Shown: positions 41,001-49,320 of the stretch, in pieces
Layout of the letters: each line of letters opens with the position of its first letter
Position numbering within the stretch: the stretch's first letter is position 1
Virus record (IMG/VR): IMGVR_UViG_3300031565_000035
Span: 1 to 57,923 of that record
From: a virus
Strand: one strand, 5' to 3'
Length of the DNA stretch: 57,923 bases
Notes under the pieces: model-generated
The model's input: the letters and a program-made list of their open reading frames with translations, nothing else
The model's database searches: none
What the model was told of the DNA's origin: nothing
Position numbers and translations under genes: made by a program

Positions 41001-44000
41001 CGCCTCCGAGACGACGACGTCCGAGGATATTCCGAGTATCCCGGCATCCACAGGTATCGTCAGAGCTACTCCTGTGGTGACAATTGTGGGAATCTCCCCG
41101 GTGAAGGTAGCTACAGCCGTAGCCGGTCCGTATAGGAACCTGTCCTGATCGTTCGCTCCGCGCAGCGACAGCACAACTAGCTGCGTGTAGTCTGCTACAC
41201 CCTTCATGGTGGAGGTGGTACTACCGGGGGCGTCTACCACACCCACGGTGATACCACCCGACTCTCCACCACGGTCAAGAGTCGGGCCGGTATGGCTTAT
41301 CTCCGTCTGTCCGGTGTACACCTCGTCTGTGAGGATATTCTCGGTGACACTAGGACGCAGGTCGTAGTCGTTCCAGACCCAGCTATAGGACGTGAGAAAC
41401 CCGCAGACCAAGTCAGTAGCGCGCGAATCGACGGTCGCTGCGACCTCCACCCATAGATCAATAAGCACCTCGTCGTTGGCATACGACACATCGCGAACGA
41501 CAACACCGTCCTTGCGCATACCTGCGTAGAACAGATATGTCACCTCGTCTGGATAAATGAGATCCCACGACGGGTCTGAAATGTGGTAGCTACTATTCCA
41601 CGTGTATGCCAGAGTCTGTGGCCCCGGTGCGGGGTTGAGTAAATAGCTTATCCAGATGCTGGTTGCATACCCGATCTTAGTAACGATCTCGCCATTCAGT
41701 ACACCACTACCAGTCTGGGGCAGATTGGCAATGTCCAGCATGTCCTTTCCGCCAAGAACGGCTGCGCCCTCTCTCTTTAAACCTGCGGTAAAGTAGTTCC
41801 ACGAAGACACAGCCACGATAACTAGCTCGGTGCCCTCTGGAATATCTACGGTGTCGCTCTGAGCGAGGGACTGCTGACGAAGAGCCGTGGTATACGTACC
41901 AATCAGCGTCGGCTTGATATACGGCTGCCGTTGTGTGATATTGAGAGCACCTACTCCGGGCGAGAGGAAATAGCTGATCCCAACCGAGGGAGCCAACCCG
42001 CTGAAGGCAAGTGTATCTTCAGCAGGGCTTAAGGTATAATCGAGCTCAACACTGGGTACTTCACCAGTGAGGGCAAGTACGTCTTCCGCCGGAGCAAACC
42101 GATAGCTGATCTCTACAGTGGGTATTTCTCCTGTCAGTGCTAGCGTATCTTCGCCTGGCCGCACGCGCTCGCCAACCAGCGAGACTGGTATCTCCCCAGT
42201 AAGGACTAAGGTGTCCTCAGCAGGCTCCGTAATATAGATGATCCCGACGTCAGGAGCATAACCCGTGAGTGTGAGAATACCCTCGTCAGGCTTAACAACG
42301 GGGGCGGCGAGTACAGTTGGAGCAAATCCCGTGAAGACTAGTGTACCCTCGCTTGGCTGAGATGGCTGCAGCAGGAGCGATGGTGCCAGGCCGGCGAAGA
42401 GTAGAGTATCCTGAGCGGGGGATATCGAAGTTAGATTGATACCGACTACAGGAGTTTGTCCAGAGATGTGTAGCGACTCTACGACGAGCCGCATAGTGGT
42501 ATTCGTGTTGGTAACCTGATTCCACGCCCCGCTGGGGAATCCCCTCGTGTGGTAGCCAGGGAATGTCTTTGGCTGCCACACATACATCGTGAGGTGGTCG
42601 CCAACGCCGGAACCGGTGAACTCCACCACTATGGCGTACGGCGTGTTTGGCTCGAGTCTGTACCCAGCGAAGTCAAATCGGAATGTATTCGCGGATAAAG
42701 ATATGTCTGTGGCAGCGTCGAAGGTATTCGTCGACGAGGCGAGCGGAGACGCACCGTTAGCGGGGTTAGCGGTTAACGCGTCGAAGTCCCCCGTGTCGGC
42801 CGCGTACAGGCGCGCGATAACAGTTCCTACAGGCCCTCCGTTCTTCGCCAGCAGGAAGTCCACGCGGCGCAATATGCCGCCCTCAGGACTACGAAAGACC
42901 TCACCGCGGCTGTCTATACCTATAAAATTAAAGAAGCCGACTGTCTGCGGATGCAGTATAAAATCGTGCTCGGCAGCATCGGGGAAGACGTACTTGTCCT
43001 TGAAGTCCAGAGTAGGTGCGTAGGTGGCGAGTACGAGATCAGCCTTATCCACCGCAATGTTGGGGTGCAAGCTGTCCGATAGTGTCGGAGCTAGCCCTTC
43101 AATCGTAATAGTGCCAGCGCCTCCTACAGGAAGAAGCTCAGTTACGACCAGCCTGGGCAACTGCCCCATGATGCTCAGCCCGCGGACGAAGACGAGCATC
43201 TCGGTGCCGTCTGAAGTAGCCGGCTGTGTACCTGAATCCCACCCTCCGAAGGATGGATACCAGCTAAACGGATCGTCAGGCTCTGTGTACTCTATAATCT
43301 GCTGGTAGCCGCCTATAGCGTTCGGATTTCTATTGAAGAATATCTGGGTCTCAACGTAGTTGTCGGGGTCGCCGTCGTTATAGGTAGCTACAAACGCGTA
43401 AATACCGGGGGGCAGAACCTCGCCGGCGAAATCTAGCGTGTACAGTGTAAGCGTGCCGGTGAGAGTAGACACGTCCAACGTAGTGGTAGATGTGGCAACC
43501 GGGCTGTCTAAGTACGCCGGGTAATAGCCGACATAGCTATTACCCTCGTTGCAGAGGTACACCTCTATGACGAGGTTCCCTGTGGGAGATCCTTCCTTCC
43601 TGAGGTTGAAGTCTACATGATCGAGCACGATAGGCACGCTGACGGGAAACACCGTGCCCTCTTTGGTAAACGTGCCCTCGAGGGGGAGCCCGAAGGTGCC
43701 AATATCCACAGCGCCCAACTTCTGGACAACGGGCACTCCCGGAGTGAAGACCACTCCTATGACGATGGAGGGTACTAATCCTCCGAATGCGAGTACGTCC
43801 TCTGCAGGGGCACGCGTGATATGATCGGACAGAGCAAGAGTCGGTACCAGACCGACTAGAGCTAGAGCGCCGTCGTCGACGGCGATACTCGAGGCTACGG
43901 ACACAGTCGGCGCCCAGCCGGTGATAGCCGCGGAGCCCGCGTCGACGGCAATACTCGAAGCTACGGACGCAGTCGGCGCATGACCGACCAGAGTAAGTGC

Positions 44001-45245
44001 ACCTGCGCCGACGGGTATGTTCTCCCCGGCGGAGATCGTGACCTGCGGCGTCTGCGTGATCGTGTCGGCAACTTCACCGTCATACAGGACTCGGAAGTCG
44101 TATTGAACCGCGCGCGAGTTGACCTTCGCCTCAATCGACCACACGTCCTCGCGGTTGCCGTTGTTGGCAACGTCAGTATTCGTGGTCGATGGGTTCTGGG
44201 CCGCCGTCTCCTCGATTCGGCCACCGCCGAACGTGCCGGACATTCCAGTGAGGCGCTGCGTCGTCGTACCTGGGGTCGCTGCCCCCAACACCATCTGGAA
44301 GCCTTGCGGGCGGTGCAGCGTGATCGCCGCAGACCCGTACTCGTCAGAAGCATCCGTCAGGATGATGACGAACCGCTGCCCCGGCCCCAGTGTATGAAGG
44401 CTGGCGAGTTCTCCGGCGGACAACTGCGTGAGATCGAGGTTGACCTGCGTGTCGGACCACGTATTGACCGCGCTGGTGATGTCTACCTCATTCGCGCTCC
44501 CCGCGAGGGTGTTGGCATCCGACAGGTAGACCGTGGCTGAGCCTTGCGATGCTCCGAAGTTCAGCCCATCGACATCGACATCGGCCGTGTCCATGTCGAA
44601 CTCGGACGGCACGACACCTGTGATTCCCTCCGCCGGCAGGTTCGCAAGGATCAGTGCGCAGCCCGCTCGCCGGTTGGCCGTAGTCCAAGTGCCTACGTAG
44701 TTTTCCGCCGCGCCGGTCGTGACCTCCTCATCAGCAAGCGAGCCAGTCGTAGTCGCACCAACGTCAACTTGCTCGGTCTGCTCGGTAACTCCGCCAGACC
44801 ACGCGACCGTACCAGAGTTGCCCATGCCGCCGAGACACACCGCAACCGACGTGTCTGACGACGTGATGTCGAGGGTGGTAGTACCCGCCCCGGTCGAGGC
44901 GTGTGTGTCGGTGACCGTGGGCGTGGTTTGTACGCAGTTCTCATACGAAGCTGCATTGATCGTGAACGCCGCAGGCTCGCCCGTGACGACAATCGTGGTG
45001 CCGCTCGCCGCTTGAATGCCGGCGTCATTCAGAAAGAACAGATCAACTCGCTGGTCGGTGGCATCACCCACCGCGATCCCAACGACATGCGTCATCGACT
45101 GACCGCCGTAGGCAACGGTCGGCTGCGATGGACTTGCAACCTCCTGCGTAATCCCGACGATTAGGCAGCGATTGTTTCCCGCGCTAACCGAGTAGCTGAA
45201 GCTATCGGTATTGCTTGATGCGGCGGTGTTTAAGCGAACGGCCAT
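38022..45245 (-). CDS. giant repeat-containing virion surface protein
   Basis: 2407 residues, the longest gene here. Layout: residues 1-205 a beta domain (CLIVGITQE; AYGGQSMT); 206-310 TIG-like; 311-405 another beta domain; then five blocks (about 405-502, 700-752, 940-1115, 1375-1445, 1698-2356) of a 22-24 residue repeat with consensus PaeDtLalTGeiPsV, nearly 50 copies in all; two jelly-roll-like inserts (503-695 and 753-935) and two more copies of the first domain (about 1115-1370 and 1446-1695). The C terminus (about 50 residues) is unique and is the likely anchor. ATG overlaps the upstream stop (TAATG). It is probably a long fibre or capsid/tail whisker; no enzyme motif seen. No frameshift is needed. 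Confidence 0.75.
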   Translation of the reverse strand: MAVRLNTAASSNTDSFSYSVSAGNNRCLIVGITQEVASPSQPTVAYGGQSMTHVVGIAVGDATDQRVDLFFLNDAGIQAASGTTIVVTGEPAAFTINAASYENCVQTTPTVTDTHASTGAGTTTLDITSSDTSVAVCLGGMGNSGTVAWSGGVTEQTEQVDVGATTTGSLADEEVTTGAAENYVGTWTTANRRAGCALILANLPAEGITGVVPSEFDMDTADVDVDGLNFGASQGSATVYLSDANTLAGSANEVDITSAVNTWSDTQVNLDLTQLSAGELASLHTLGPGQRFVIILTDASDEYGSAAITLHRPQGFQMVLGAATPGTTTQRLTGMSGTFGGGRIEETAAQNPSTTNTDVANNGNREDVWSIEAKVNSRAVQYDFRVLYDGEVADTITQTPQVTISAGENIPVGAGALTLVGHAPTASVASSIAVDAGSAAITGWAPTVSVASSIAVDDGALALVGLVPTLALSDHITRAPAEDVLAFGGLVPSIVIGVVFTPGVPVVQKLGAVDIGTFGLPLEGTFTKEGTVFPVSVPIVLDHVDFNLRKEGSPTGNLVIEVYLCNEGNSYVGYYPAYLDSPVATSTTTLDVSTLTGTLTLYTLDFAGEVLPPGIYAFVATYNDGDPDNYVETQIFFNRNPNAIGGYQQIIEYTEPDDPFSWYPSFGGWDSGTQPATSDGTEMLVFVRGLSIMGQLPRLVVTELLPVGGAGTITIEGLAPTLSDSLHPNIAVDKADLVLATYAPTLDFKDKYVFPDAAEHDFILHPQTVGFFNFIGIDSRGEVFRSPEGGILRRVDFLLAKNGGPVGTVIARLYAADTGDFDALTANPANGASPLASSTNTFDAATDISLSANTFRFDFAGYRLEPNTPYAIVVEFTGSGVGDHLTMYVWQPKTFPGYHTRGFPSGAWNQVTNTNTTMRLVVESLHISGQTPVVGINLTSISPAQDTLLFAGLAPSLLLQPSQPSEGTLVFTGFAPTVLAAPVVKPDEGILTLTGYAPDVGIIYITEPAEDTLVLTGEIPVSLVGERVRPGEDTLALTGEIPTVEISYRFAPAEDVLALTGEVPSVELDYTLSPAEDTLAFSGLAPSVGISYFLSPGVGALNITQRQPYIKPTLIGTYTTALRQQSLAQSDTVDIPEGTELVIVAVSSWNYFTAGLKREGAAVLGGKDMLDIANLPQTGSGVLNGEIVTKIGYATSIWISYLLNPAPGPQTLAYTWNSSYHISDPSWDLIYPDEVTYLFYAGMRKDGVVVRDVSYANDEVLIDLWVEVAATVDSRATDLVCGFLTSYSWVWNDYDLRPSVTENILTDEVYTGQTEISHTGPTLDRGGESGGITVGVVDAPGSTTSTMKGVADYTQLVVLSLRGANDQDRFLYGPATAVATFTGEIPTIVTTGVALTIPVDAGILGISSDVVVSEAGPSVVAPVDAALAIAGAIPTVFVSTFTLLGTVLIDQCLELILVDEATGVVPGAPVTVTKSVTVPVGTTLAIVFSAQYNAVENISVTGISLGGQALETASLDGALVVLFWGPYIAYLRSPPTGAQDLAVSYNVPISQSPHIHVAFYSGTHPTFAPRGVAFDRHGYFPGEAGSVDIASRSDDLVVAGIVGWYGFTDVAPAGSNQHVIAQANSGPRYWPFTFDGFDAYNDPHWDGYEHTYSSFIREYPPADGLSTIHNTVSGSEGFTTIAALAFPSINSTEQVFWVAPDTLAFTGEIPSLLVGEIVVPDEDTLVLTGQIPVVDVQSFDKVFEPAEDILVIAGEVPVVQAGQGAFPQPGVGTLAITGLAPSIEISYTFKPAEDTLQITGEQPTASVNLLVAPGPDTLLLVGEQPIVSQGLVYTPGAGALQLTGQQPSAEIDYTIEVPVGSLAFTGRIPVSQSGDDQTSQPDEDVLQIIGLVPSVEVSYRFTPAEDTLSLTGLTPLCTIQLYTFPGVAALAFTGQEPSNDVSYTFTPGEDTLDFTGLVPVVAIGVIRQPGEDTLALTGQQPSVGIDYVFSPANDALVFTGEVPIAQSGDDRTAQPNAGTLAITGLAPSVEISYRFVVPNDVLSISGEQPSVEIDYTIAVGEDTLALTGEIPAVNATTGVTEQPGAGVLVITGEIPVAASTENQYVAPGDGALSLSGAVSTVVVTDNRDAQPDAGVLNIVGLAPTIGVGIVRIPDNGILDLVGQTPVVARTEHQYPAPGVGTLDLTGFTPSTAGEVFASPGTDVLSIVGQEPVLFRTEGVWELPGVGTANITGQIPVLELSDSWVNFPDTGSITFAGYNPVPSTSNNLQLGPDRDILAITGQQPNIVIDHRFYPASDTLALTGQPVEIARVFKVPAGALSFVAYVPELLVTGDRKALPYVDHLRITGLAPVAYVTPVDVIVYVDMDFASDIVKGMIFADPALPVNEVTFDQYDGADPGIKQTITLSGS
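38180..40155 (-). repeat. largest block of the 22-24 codon tandem repeat
   Basis: About 29 consecutive degenerate repeats at the 3' end of the giant gene. Each encodes Pro, a short acidic/Gly stretch, L.ltG, a one- or two-residue turn, then P.v and a variable strand. Units differ at many synonymous and non-synonymous positions, so it is an old, diversified array rather than a recent expansion. Confidence 0.85.
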
Positions 45246-45511
45246 TACGGTGTCCAGCTCTCGTCAGCGCGTTCCCAGTAGCTCTGAGCGTTTAGGTCTT
45301 TGCGGTGGTCCCACTGCTCGATGTTCTTCACGTTGTTGATGTTTCGCTTGCCGCCGGGAGCGTTGGGGTCGTCGATCGTCAAATGCTCGGTGCCGTTCCT
45401 GTCAGTTTCAACAACGACACGAATGACACCTGCATACCGAATGGGGTCGTTCGAGGCCACGTCCCACTCGTAGTACCAGATTGGCTCGTCTTTTTGTGTC
45501 TCTTGGCCCAT
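45245..45511 (-). CDS. hypothetical protein
   Basis: 88 residues from ATG 45511, which overlaps the upstream stop (TAATG); its own stop overlaps the giant gene's start in the same way. MGQETQKDEPIWYYEWDVAS then AGVIRVVVETDRNGTEHLTI indicates a small acidic beta-rich protein. The tight coupling suggests it works with the surface proteins on either side. Confidence 0.65.
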   Translation of the reverse strand: MGQETQKDEPIWYYEWDVASNDPIRYAGVIRVVVETDRNGTEHLTIDDPNAPGGKRNINNVKNIEQWDHRKDLNAQSYWERADESWTP

Positions 45512-46386
45512 TACGGCACCTTGCGCCACTCGCTCGCGGCGTCCGATGTTTCCTTGTATTGCAACTCGGCCGAGATCGCCGGGGCATCACCCGTCATCTG
45601 TCCGCCGACTCGGAGGTGGAACGTCGTCTCCTTTCCAATGCCGAGATCGACGTTCTGCGCTTCAAGCGCCGTCGAGCCAGACTCGGTTCCGTCGTCGTAG
45701 AAGCGGAAGCTATCCTGCTCGGTCGTGTATGCGACAGCGGGACGAAGCGCGACTGTGGTGCACACCCACTGTTCGGTACCAGATGTAAACGCAGGCGGAT
45801 TCTCTGGATCAGCGGCCGGCGTCAGATCGTAGGCACACGCAAGCGAACCTCCATTACCTCCGCCGTTGGCAACGATGTCGCCCAGCGTGTCGGGATCGGT
45901 GTAGCCAGATGGAACGGAAGTGAAGTCACCACCTGCCGAATCCCATACAGCGGAAACGACAATCGTTGCACCAGCGTCCAGATAGTCGATCGAGCCGGGG
46001 TCCGCGTTTGTACTGTCACCTGTGGCCGTGACCGTGGTGACATCAATCGGTGTCGTCGTATCGACTCCGGTGAACGCGAGCATCTTTCCGCAGATACCCG
46101 TAGAACCGAATGACGGGGTAATCGTGTAGCTTGCAGGCTCGCTCGAAGCAATGCGCCACCAGACCGTTATCCCCGGCGGAGAAGGCGCGGCACCTCCGGT
46201 CAACACGTTGTTGACGATCTGGTTCCAGCCGGTGAGCGTGTTGAAGCCACCGTCGTCGCCATCGGCTGTTACGCCGTACAACAATAACAGGTCATCGTCC
46301 TGCACACCGGCAGGAACGTTGACAGCGAGACTAGCTGCTGCCGCTCCCGTCCCGGCTTCGGTGGATGATCTGAAGGCGATAGCCAT
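45511..46386 (-). CDS. beta-rich surface protein sharing a domain with the giant protein
   Basis: 291 residues. Residues 1-215 (LAVNVPAGVQDDDLLLLYGV, SEPASYTITPSFGSTGICGK, MLAFTGVDTTTPIDV) resemble the domain found three times in the giant protein. The C-terminal domain (SFRFYDDGTESGSTALEAQN, then LQYKETSDAASEWRKVP) is of a type common at the ends of phage and bacterial surface proteins. No transmembrane segment. It heads a three-gene TAATG-coupled operon. Confidence 0.65.
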   Translation of the reverse strand: MAIAFRSSTEAGTGAAAASLAVNVPAGVQDDDLLLLYGVTADGDDGGFNTLTGWNQIVNNVLTGGAAPSPPGITVWWRIASSEPASYTITPSFGSTGICGKMLAFTGVDTTTPIDVTTVTATGDSTNADPGSIDYLDAGATIVVSAVWDSAGGDFTSVPSGYTDPDTLGDIVANGGGNGGSLACAYDLTPAADPENPPAFTSGTEQWVCTTVALRPAVAYTTEQDSFRFYDDGTESGSTALEAQNVDLGIGKETTFHLRVGGQMTGDAPAISAELQYKETSDAASEWRKVP

Positions 46387-46515
46387 ACGTTACCGTTCGA
46401 GAGGTACCTTAGCTGCCGGCATGATCTTGGTCCCGTATGTCTGTTCAGTGTGCGTTAAAGTTCGGTTCCGTCGTTTAGCGTACTAGCGTACTATGTCGCC
46501 GTACTAGTCGAGAAA

Positions 46516-46538
46516 CCGAGGAGCAATATGCCCCTCGG
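46516..46538 (-). terminator. probable intrinsic terminator
   Basis: Minus-strand stem CCGAGGGGC / GCTCCTCGG (nine pairs with one G-U, five-base loop) followed by TTTCTCG. It lies immediately after the gene ending at 46556 and upstream of the surface-protein operon. The T-run is short, so it may only attenuate. Confidence 0.55.
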
Positions 46539-46555
46539 TGCCCGAATGCTCGCTG

Positions 46556-46990
46556 CTACGCCAGCGTGAAGATCCCGTTCGCGTGCATCTGGATCGTCAG
46601 CGTGTTGTTCTGCGTCAGCGCGAACGCCGCTGCAGTCAACTTCGACCAGCATACCGCTTGGCCGGCTGAGTTCTTGATCAGCGCGAACATGATGCTGGTG
46701 ATATTGCCACCAGTTGCTGTCCAGAGAGGATCGGCAGCATCGAACTTGTACTGACCTGCTGACGCTCCAACTACCCAAGACCGAGTCAAGAGCGATTGCC
46801 CGCCCGTGACGTAGCCGTTGGCGTTGTTTACCTCGTTGGTGACCGAGGCAGCCGTGGATAGCGTCGCGACCGACGCGTTCGAGGTGCTCTTGTGCAGCTG
46901 CACCTTGAAGATATCGGTGCCCAGCTGAATGACACCATCCCCGATTTTGCGCTTCGCTTGGTTGTATACCGCCCATGCTGTTGCAGCCAT
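46556..46990 (-). CDS. structural protein, probably virion surface
   Basis: 144 residues. TAWAVYNQAKRKIGDGVIQL then GTDIFKVQLHKSTSNASVAT and TSIMFALIKNSAGQAVCWSK match a common phage family of unknown detailed role, found among head and tail genes and often fairly abundant. A terminator follows it. No enzymatic motif. Confidence 0.6.
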   Translation of the reverse strand: MAATAWAVYNQAKRKIGDGVIQLGTDIFKVQLHKSTSNASVATLSTAASVTNEVNNANGYVTGGQSLLTRSWVVGASAGQYKFDAADPLWTATGGNITSIMFALIKNSAGQAVCWSKLTAAAFALTQNNTLTIQMHANGIFTLA

Positions 46991-46996
46991 CTTTCC

Positions 46997-48610
46997 TTAC
47001 TCCTTGTCAGGTAGTTCCGCGCCCGTCTTGATGATGTGCGCGATAAGGCCATCTCCATGGACGGCTAACTCAACCTCGTTCCCCATGAACTTCACCTGGT
47101 CCATGAACTCGTGTGCTTGAGAGACCATCCACGTGTTGCAGTAGAAGATCCTTCCGCCACAAGTAACCTTGACCACGCTTTGTCCGTCGTTTTCCTTCTG
47201 TTCGTAGGCGTGATGTCCATACTTGGAAACTGCTACATTCGGCACTCCGAAATCGTTCGATAGAGTGTCCGAAGCCTGTTGCGCTTCTTCCTTGGTATTG
47301 TACTCGAGGATATGCCCAAGGGTGTCGTGCTTGACTAGTGAGCCATCAGCCTGTTGGCATACCCAGCTCTCCTTCAGGCAGGAGTCGAAGCCATAGAGCT
47401 CTTGACGCCATACACCGAGCATACGTAGCAGGACGATAGTACGAAGGACTACTGTGGAACCGCCGGGGACGTAGAACCAGGCGCCTTCTCCGTAGTGCTC
47501 GTTCAGAGGGGCAGCTAGTTCCTCGTTATCGACGCAGTGCCAGATGAGCCCCTTACCCTTCGGAACCATATCGAAGGTTGCTGGGTCGCAGTGGCTCGCG
47601 ATGAAATAGTGGCAGTTCTCGACGATTGGCTCCAGGAATCGCTTGTTGAACTCTCGACCGTCCAGCATAACCTGAGCAGAGGGGACCATCCCGTGGTCTA
47701 GGGCCCATTTGTAGGCGCCATTAACGGTTATGAGGGAATGTCCCCCTTCACGCTTCTGCCGGATTTCGTCTGCATAATCGTTCAGGGATGGGCCACCACA
47801 CAAAACCAGAGCGGGGCGATCCTGACGATCGTGAGGGATCATCTGAGGCCAGCCTCGCTTGGTGCTGAGCTGGATGTTCTCGATGAGCTTTTCCTTAACC
47901 GTGTTCAAGGTGCCGCGGATGGCGATCTCTCTGGCGCTATTCCACGCCGTAGCGTAGAGCATCACGCAGTTGTCGTACTCCTTGTACCAGTTAACTTGGG
48001 CTCCCAAGTTCCGGAACTTCAAGGACCACCAAGCAGGCGGCTTGACTGTAAGGTGGAGTTTCTCGCCGATTAGCACTCCACAGGCATCATCGGTGGTACT
48101 GATTTGGAAGAACACGTACTCCGCGGCCTTCATGATGTTCTTGAGCACGATCTCCACCTTGTCTTCGGGGATGTGCTCCATCACATCGGTGCAGAAGCCA
48201 TATTGTGCAGCAACAGGCAGCGGCTTTTCGAGGTCTGCCTGGATGAATTTCAGCGTGTCACCCTGATTCGATAGAGCCTTGTAGACGAAGGGATCGAGGC
48301 AATTGATGGCGAAATCCACCAGAGTTACCTTGACTTTGCCGAACATCGCGAGCGCGATAGCTCCTCGTCCAGTACCGCAACCGAAGTCGATGACATGAGC
48401 CCCAGCAGGAGGACGCGCTTCAGCCAGGAAAAGCTGAGCACAGTTTTCGCCCGGAGCTACTGCCCGATATTGCTCGTGGGCCCACATCTTCTCGTACTTC
48501 AACTGCTCTGGATTGCCGAACAGCTGACCATTCCCCTTTTTCGGCGGAGCTGGTTGTATTAGAACCGTCGGGGCTCGCCCGATGAAACTACCGCGTGCTG
48601 TACCTGTCAT
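46997..48610 (-). CDS. methyltransferase fused to DUF115-type domain
   Basis: 537 residues. The N-terminal half is a class I SAM-dependent methyltransferase: motif I AHVIDFGCGTGRGAIALAMF (residues 71-90), an acidic VTLVDFAINCLD, and YGFCTDVMEHIPEDKVEIVL typical of small-molecule or glycan methyltransferases. The C-terminal half (from about residue 265) has PALVLCGGPSLNDYADEIRQ and GGHSLITVNGAYKWALDHGM, the DUF115/Maf-like Rossmann domain seen in sugar-transfer and pterin-pyrophosphokinase-like proteins. It lies within the virion-structure genes, so it could modify a virion protein or cell surface component; inference. Confidence 0.8.
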   Translation of the reverse strand: MTGTARGSFIGRAPTVLIQPAPPKKGNGQLFGNPEQLKYEKMWAHEQYRAVAPGENCAQLFLAEARPPAGAHVIDFGCGTGRGAIALAMFGKVKVTLVDFAINCLDPFVYKALSNQGDTLKFIQADLEKPLPVAAQYGFCTDVMEHIPEDKVEIVLKNIMKAAEYVFFQISTTDDACGVLIGEKLHLTVKPPAWWSLKFRNLGAQVNWYKEYDNCVMLYATAWNSAREIAIRGTLNTVKEKLIENIQLSTKRGWPQMIPHDRQDRPALVLCGGPSLNDYADEIRQKREGGHSLITVNGAYKWALDHGMVPSAQVMLDGREFNKRFLEPIVENCHYFIASHCDPATFDMVPKGKGLIWHCVDNEELAAPLNEHYGEGAWFYVPGGSTVVLRTIVLLRMLGVWRQELYGFDSCLKESWVCQQADGSLVKHDTLGHILEYNTKEEAQQASDTLSNDFGVPNVAVSKYGHHAYEQKENDGQSVVKVTCGGRIFYCNTWMVSQAHEFMDQVKFMGNEVELAVHGDGLIAHIIKTGAELPDKE

Positions 48611-48624
48611 GACTGTCTCCTTGA

Positions 48625-49002
48625 CTATATGACTAAGAATCGTGCATCTTGCTTGTTGGGGGTTGCTACATTTGCCGCCACTCTTGCGAGTGTCAGTGTC
48701 GTATCTAACGTAATGGCCATCTGTCCGTACTTCGTGGAAGACAAGCCAGGACCAAAGATATCGTGATACCGCTCGGTAGCTTCACCGATAGTCTGAGCCG
48801 CAAGTGCACCATCTTTGGTTTGCAGCTCGTAGACATGGGCAGCTAGGAAGAGCTCGATATTGGTAAGGACTACTTCAGACAGGCCCAGAGTTGACGGTAA
48901 CATCTCGTCAACCATAGCCCCGGCAATATCCATCGCTAACGCTACGTCAGCATTGGGAACCTGAATAAGGTTCTGAACCTGAGCTTCTGCCGTTCTTGGC
49001 AT
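48625..49002 (-). CDS. head-tail connector (adaptor) protein, DUF4054-like
   Basis: 125 residues, all helical: AMDIAGAMVDEMLPSTLGLS, VLTNIELFLAAHVYELQTKD and YGQMAITLDTTLTLARVAAN. Pattern (N-terminal helical hairpin, later Tyr/Gly-rich turn then LDTT) fits DUF4054-type adaptors (gp6/gp15-like) that bind the portal. Genes flanking it are head structural. Confidence 0.7.
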   Translation of the reverse strand: MPRTAEAQVQNLIQVPNADVALAMDIAGAMVDEMLPSTLGLSEVVLTNIELFLAAHVYELQTKDGALAAQTIGEATERYHDIFGPGLSSTKYGQMAITLDTTLTLARVAANVATPNKQDARFLVI

Positions 49003-49014
49003 GACCTGTCCTTG

Positions 49015-49230
49015 TTACTGGCGTTGTAGCGCCGGTTTCGTAGCGGTCGAGAGAGCAGCAACTTGGTCCACTTGTTCCTGCTTCCGCGGGCCGTAACTCA
49101 AGGCTAAACGCTCGAACTTGTTCGGGAAACTCTCACTGAGCTCCTTGTCCGACTCGACTACGTCTCCCTTACGATAGACTGTACCGTCGGGGCCGTAGTG
49201 TTTACCGCCTTTAACCTTGAACTTTGCCAT
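49015..49230 (-). CDS. hypothetical small protein
   Basis: 71 residues, MAKFKVKGGKHYGPDGTVYR onward, then KGDVVESDKELSESFPNKFE. A short beta-type domain (KxGxxYxxGdvVesd) seen downstream of phage capsid genes. The role is unknown; it may be a head assembly accessory. Confidence 0.65.
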   Translation of the reverse strand: MAKFKVKGGKHYGPDGTVYRKGDVVESDKELSESFPNKFERLALSYGPRKQEQVDQVAALSTATKPALQRQ

Positions 49231-49263
49231 GATCTGTGCTCCTTGTGCTGGACTATGGATGGT

Positions 49264-49295
49264 AACTGGAGGAGCTGGTTAAGACTCCCCCAGTT
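49264..49295 (-). terminator. hairpin after the capsid gene, possible attenuator
   Basis: Minus-strand AACTGGGGGAG / CTCCTCCAGTT forms an 11-pair stem (one G-U) with a short loop, just after the major capsid stop at 49321. No U-run follows, so it is more likely an mRNA-stabilising or partial-termination hairpin than a full terminator. Confidence 0.5.
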
Positions 49296-49320
49296 TCCCT
49301 CTTGGTGGGGCAACCCAGGA

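Noticed and set aside
40582-41148. 188-codon plus-strand frame inside the giant gene
   Set aside because: Shadow of a high-GC third-position gene; Thr/Ser/Arg-rich with no ribosome binding site.
46491-46976. 161-codon frame over the structural gene at 46556
   Set aside because: It reads through the terminator hairpin and has a compositionally odd translation; the other frame matches a known phage family.
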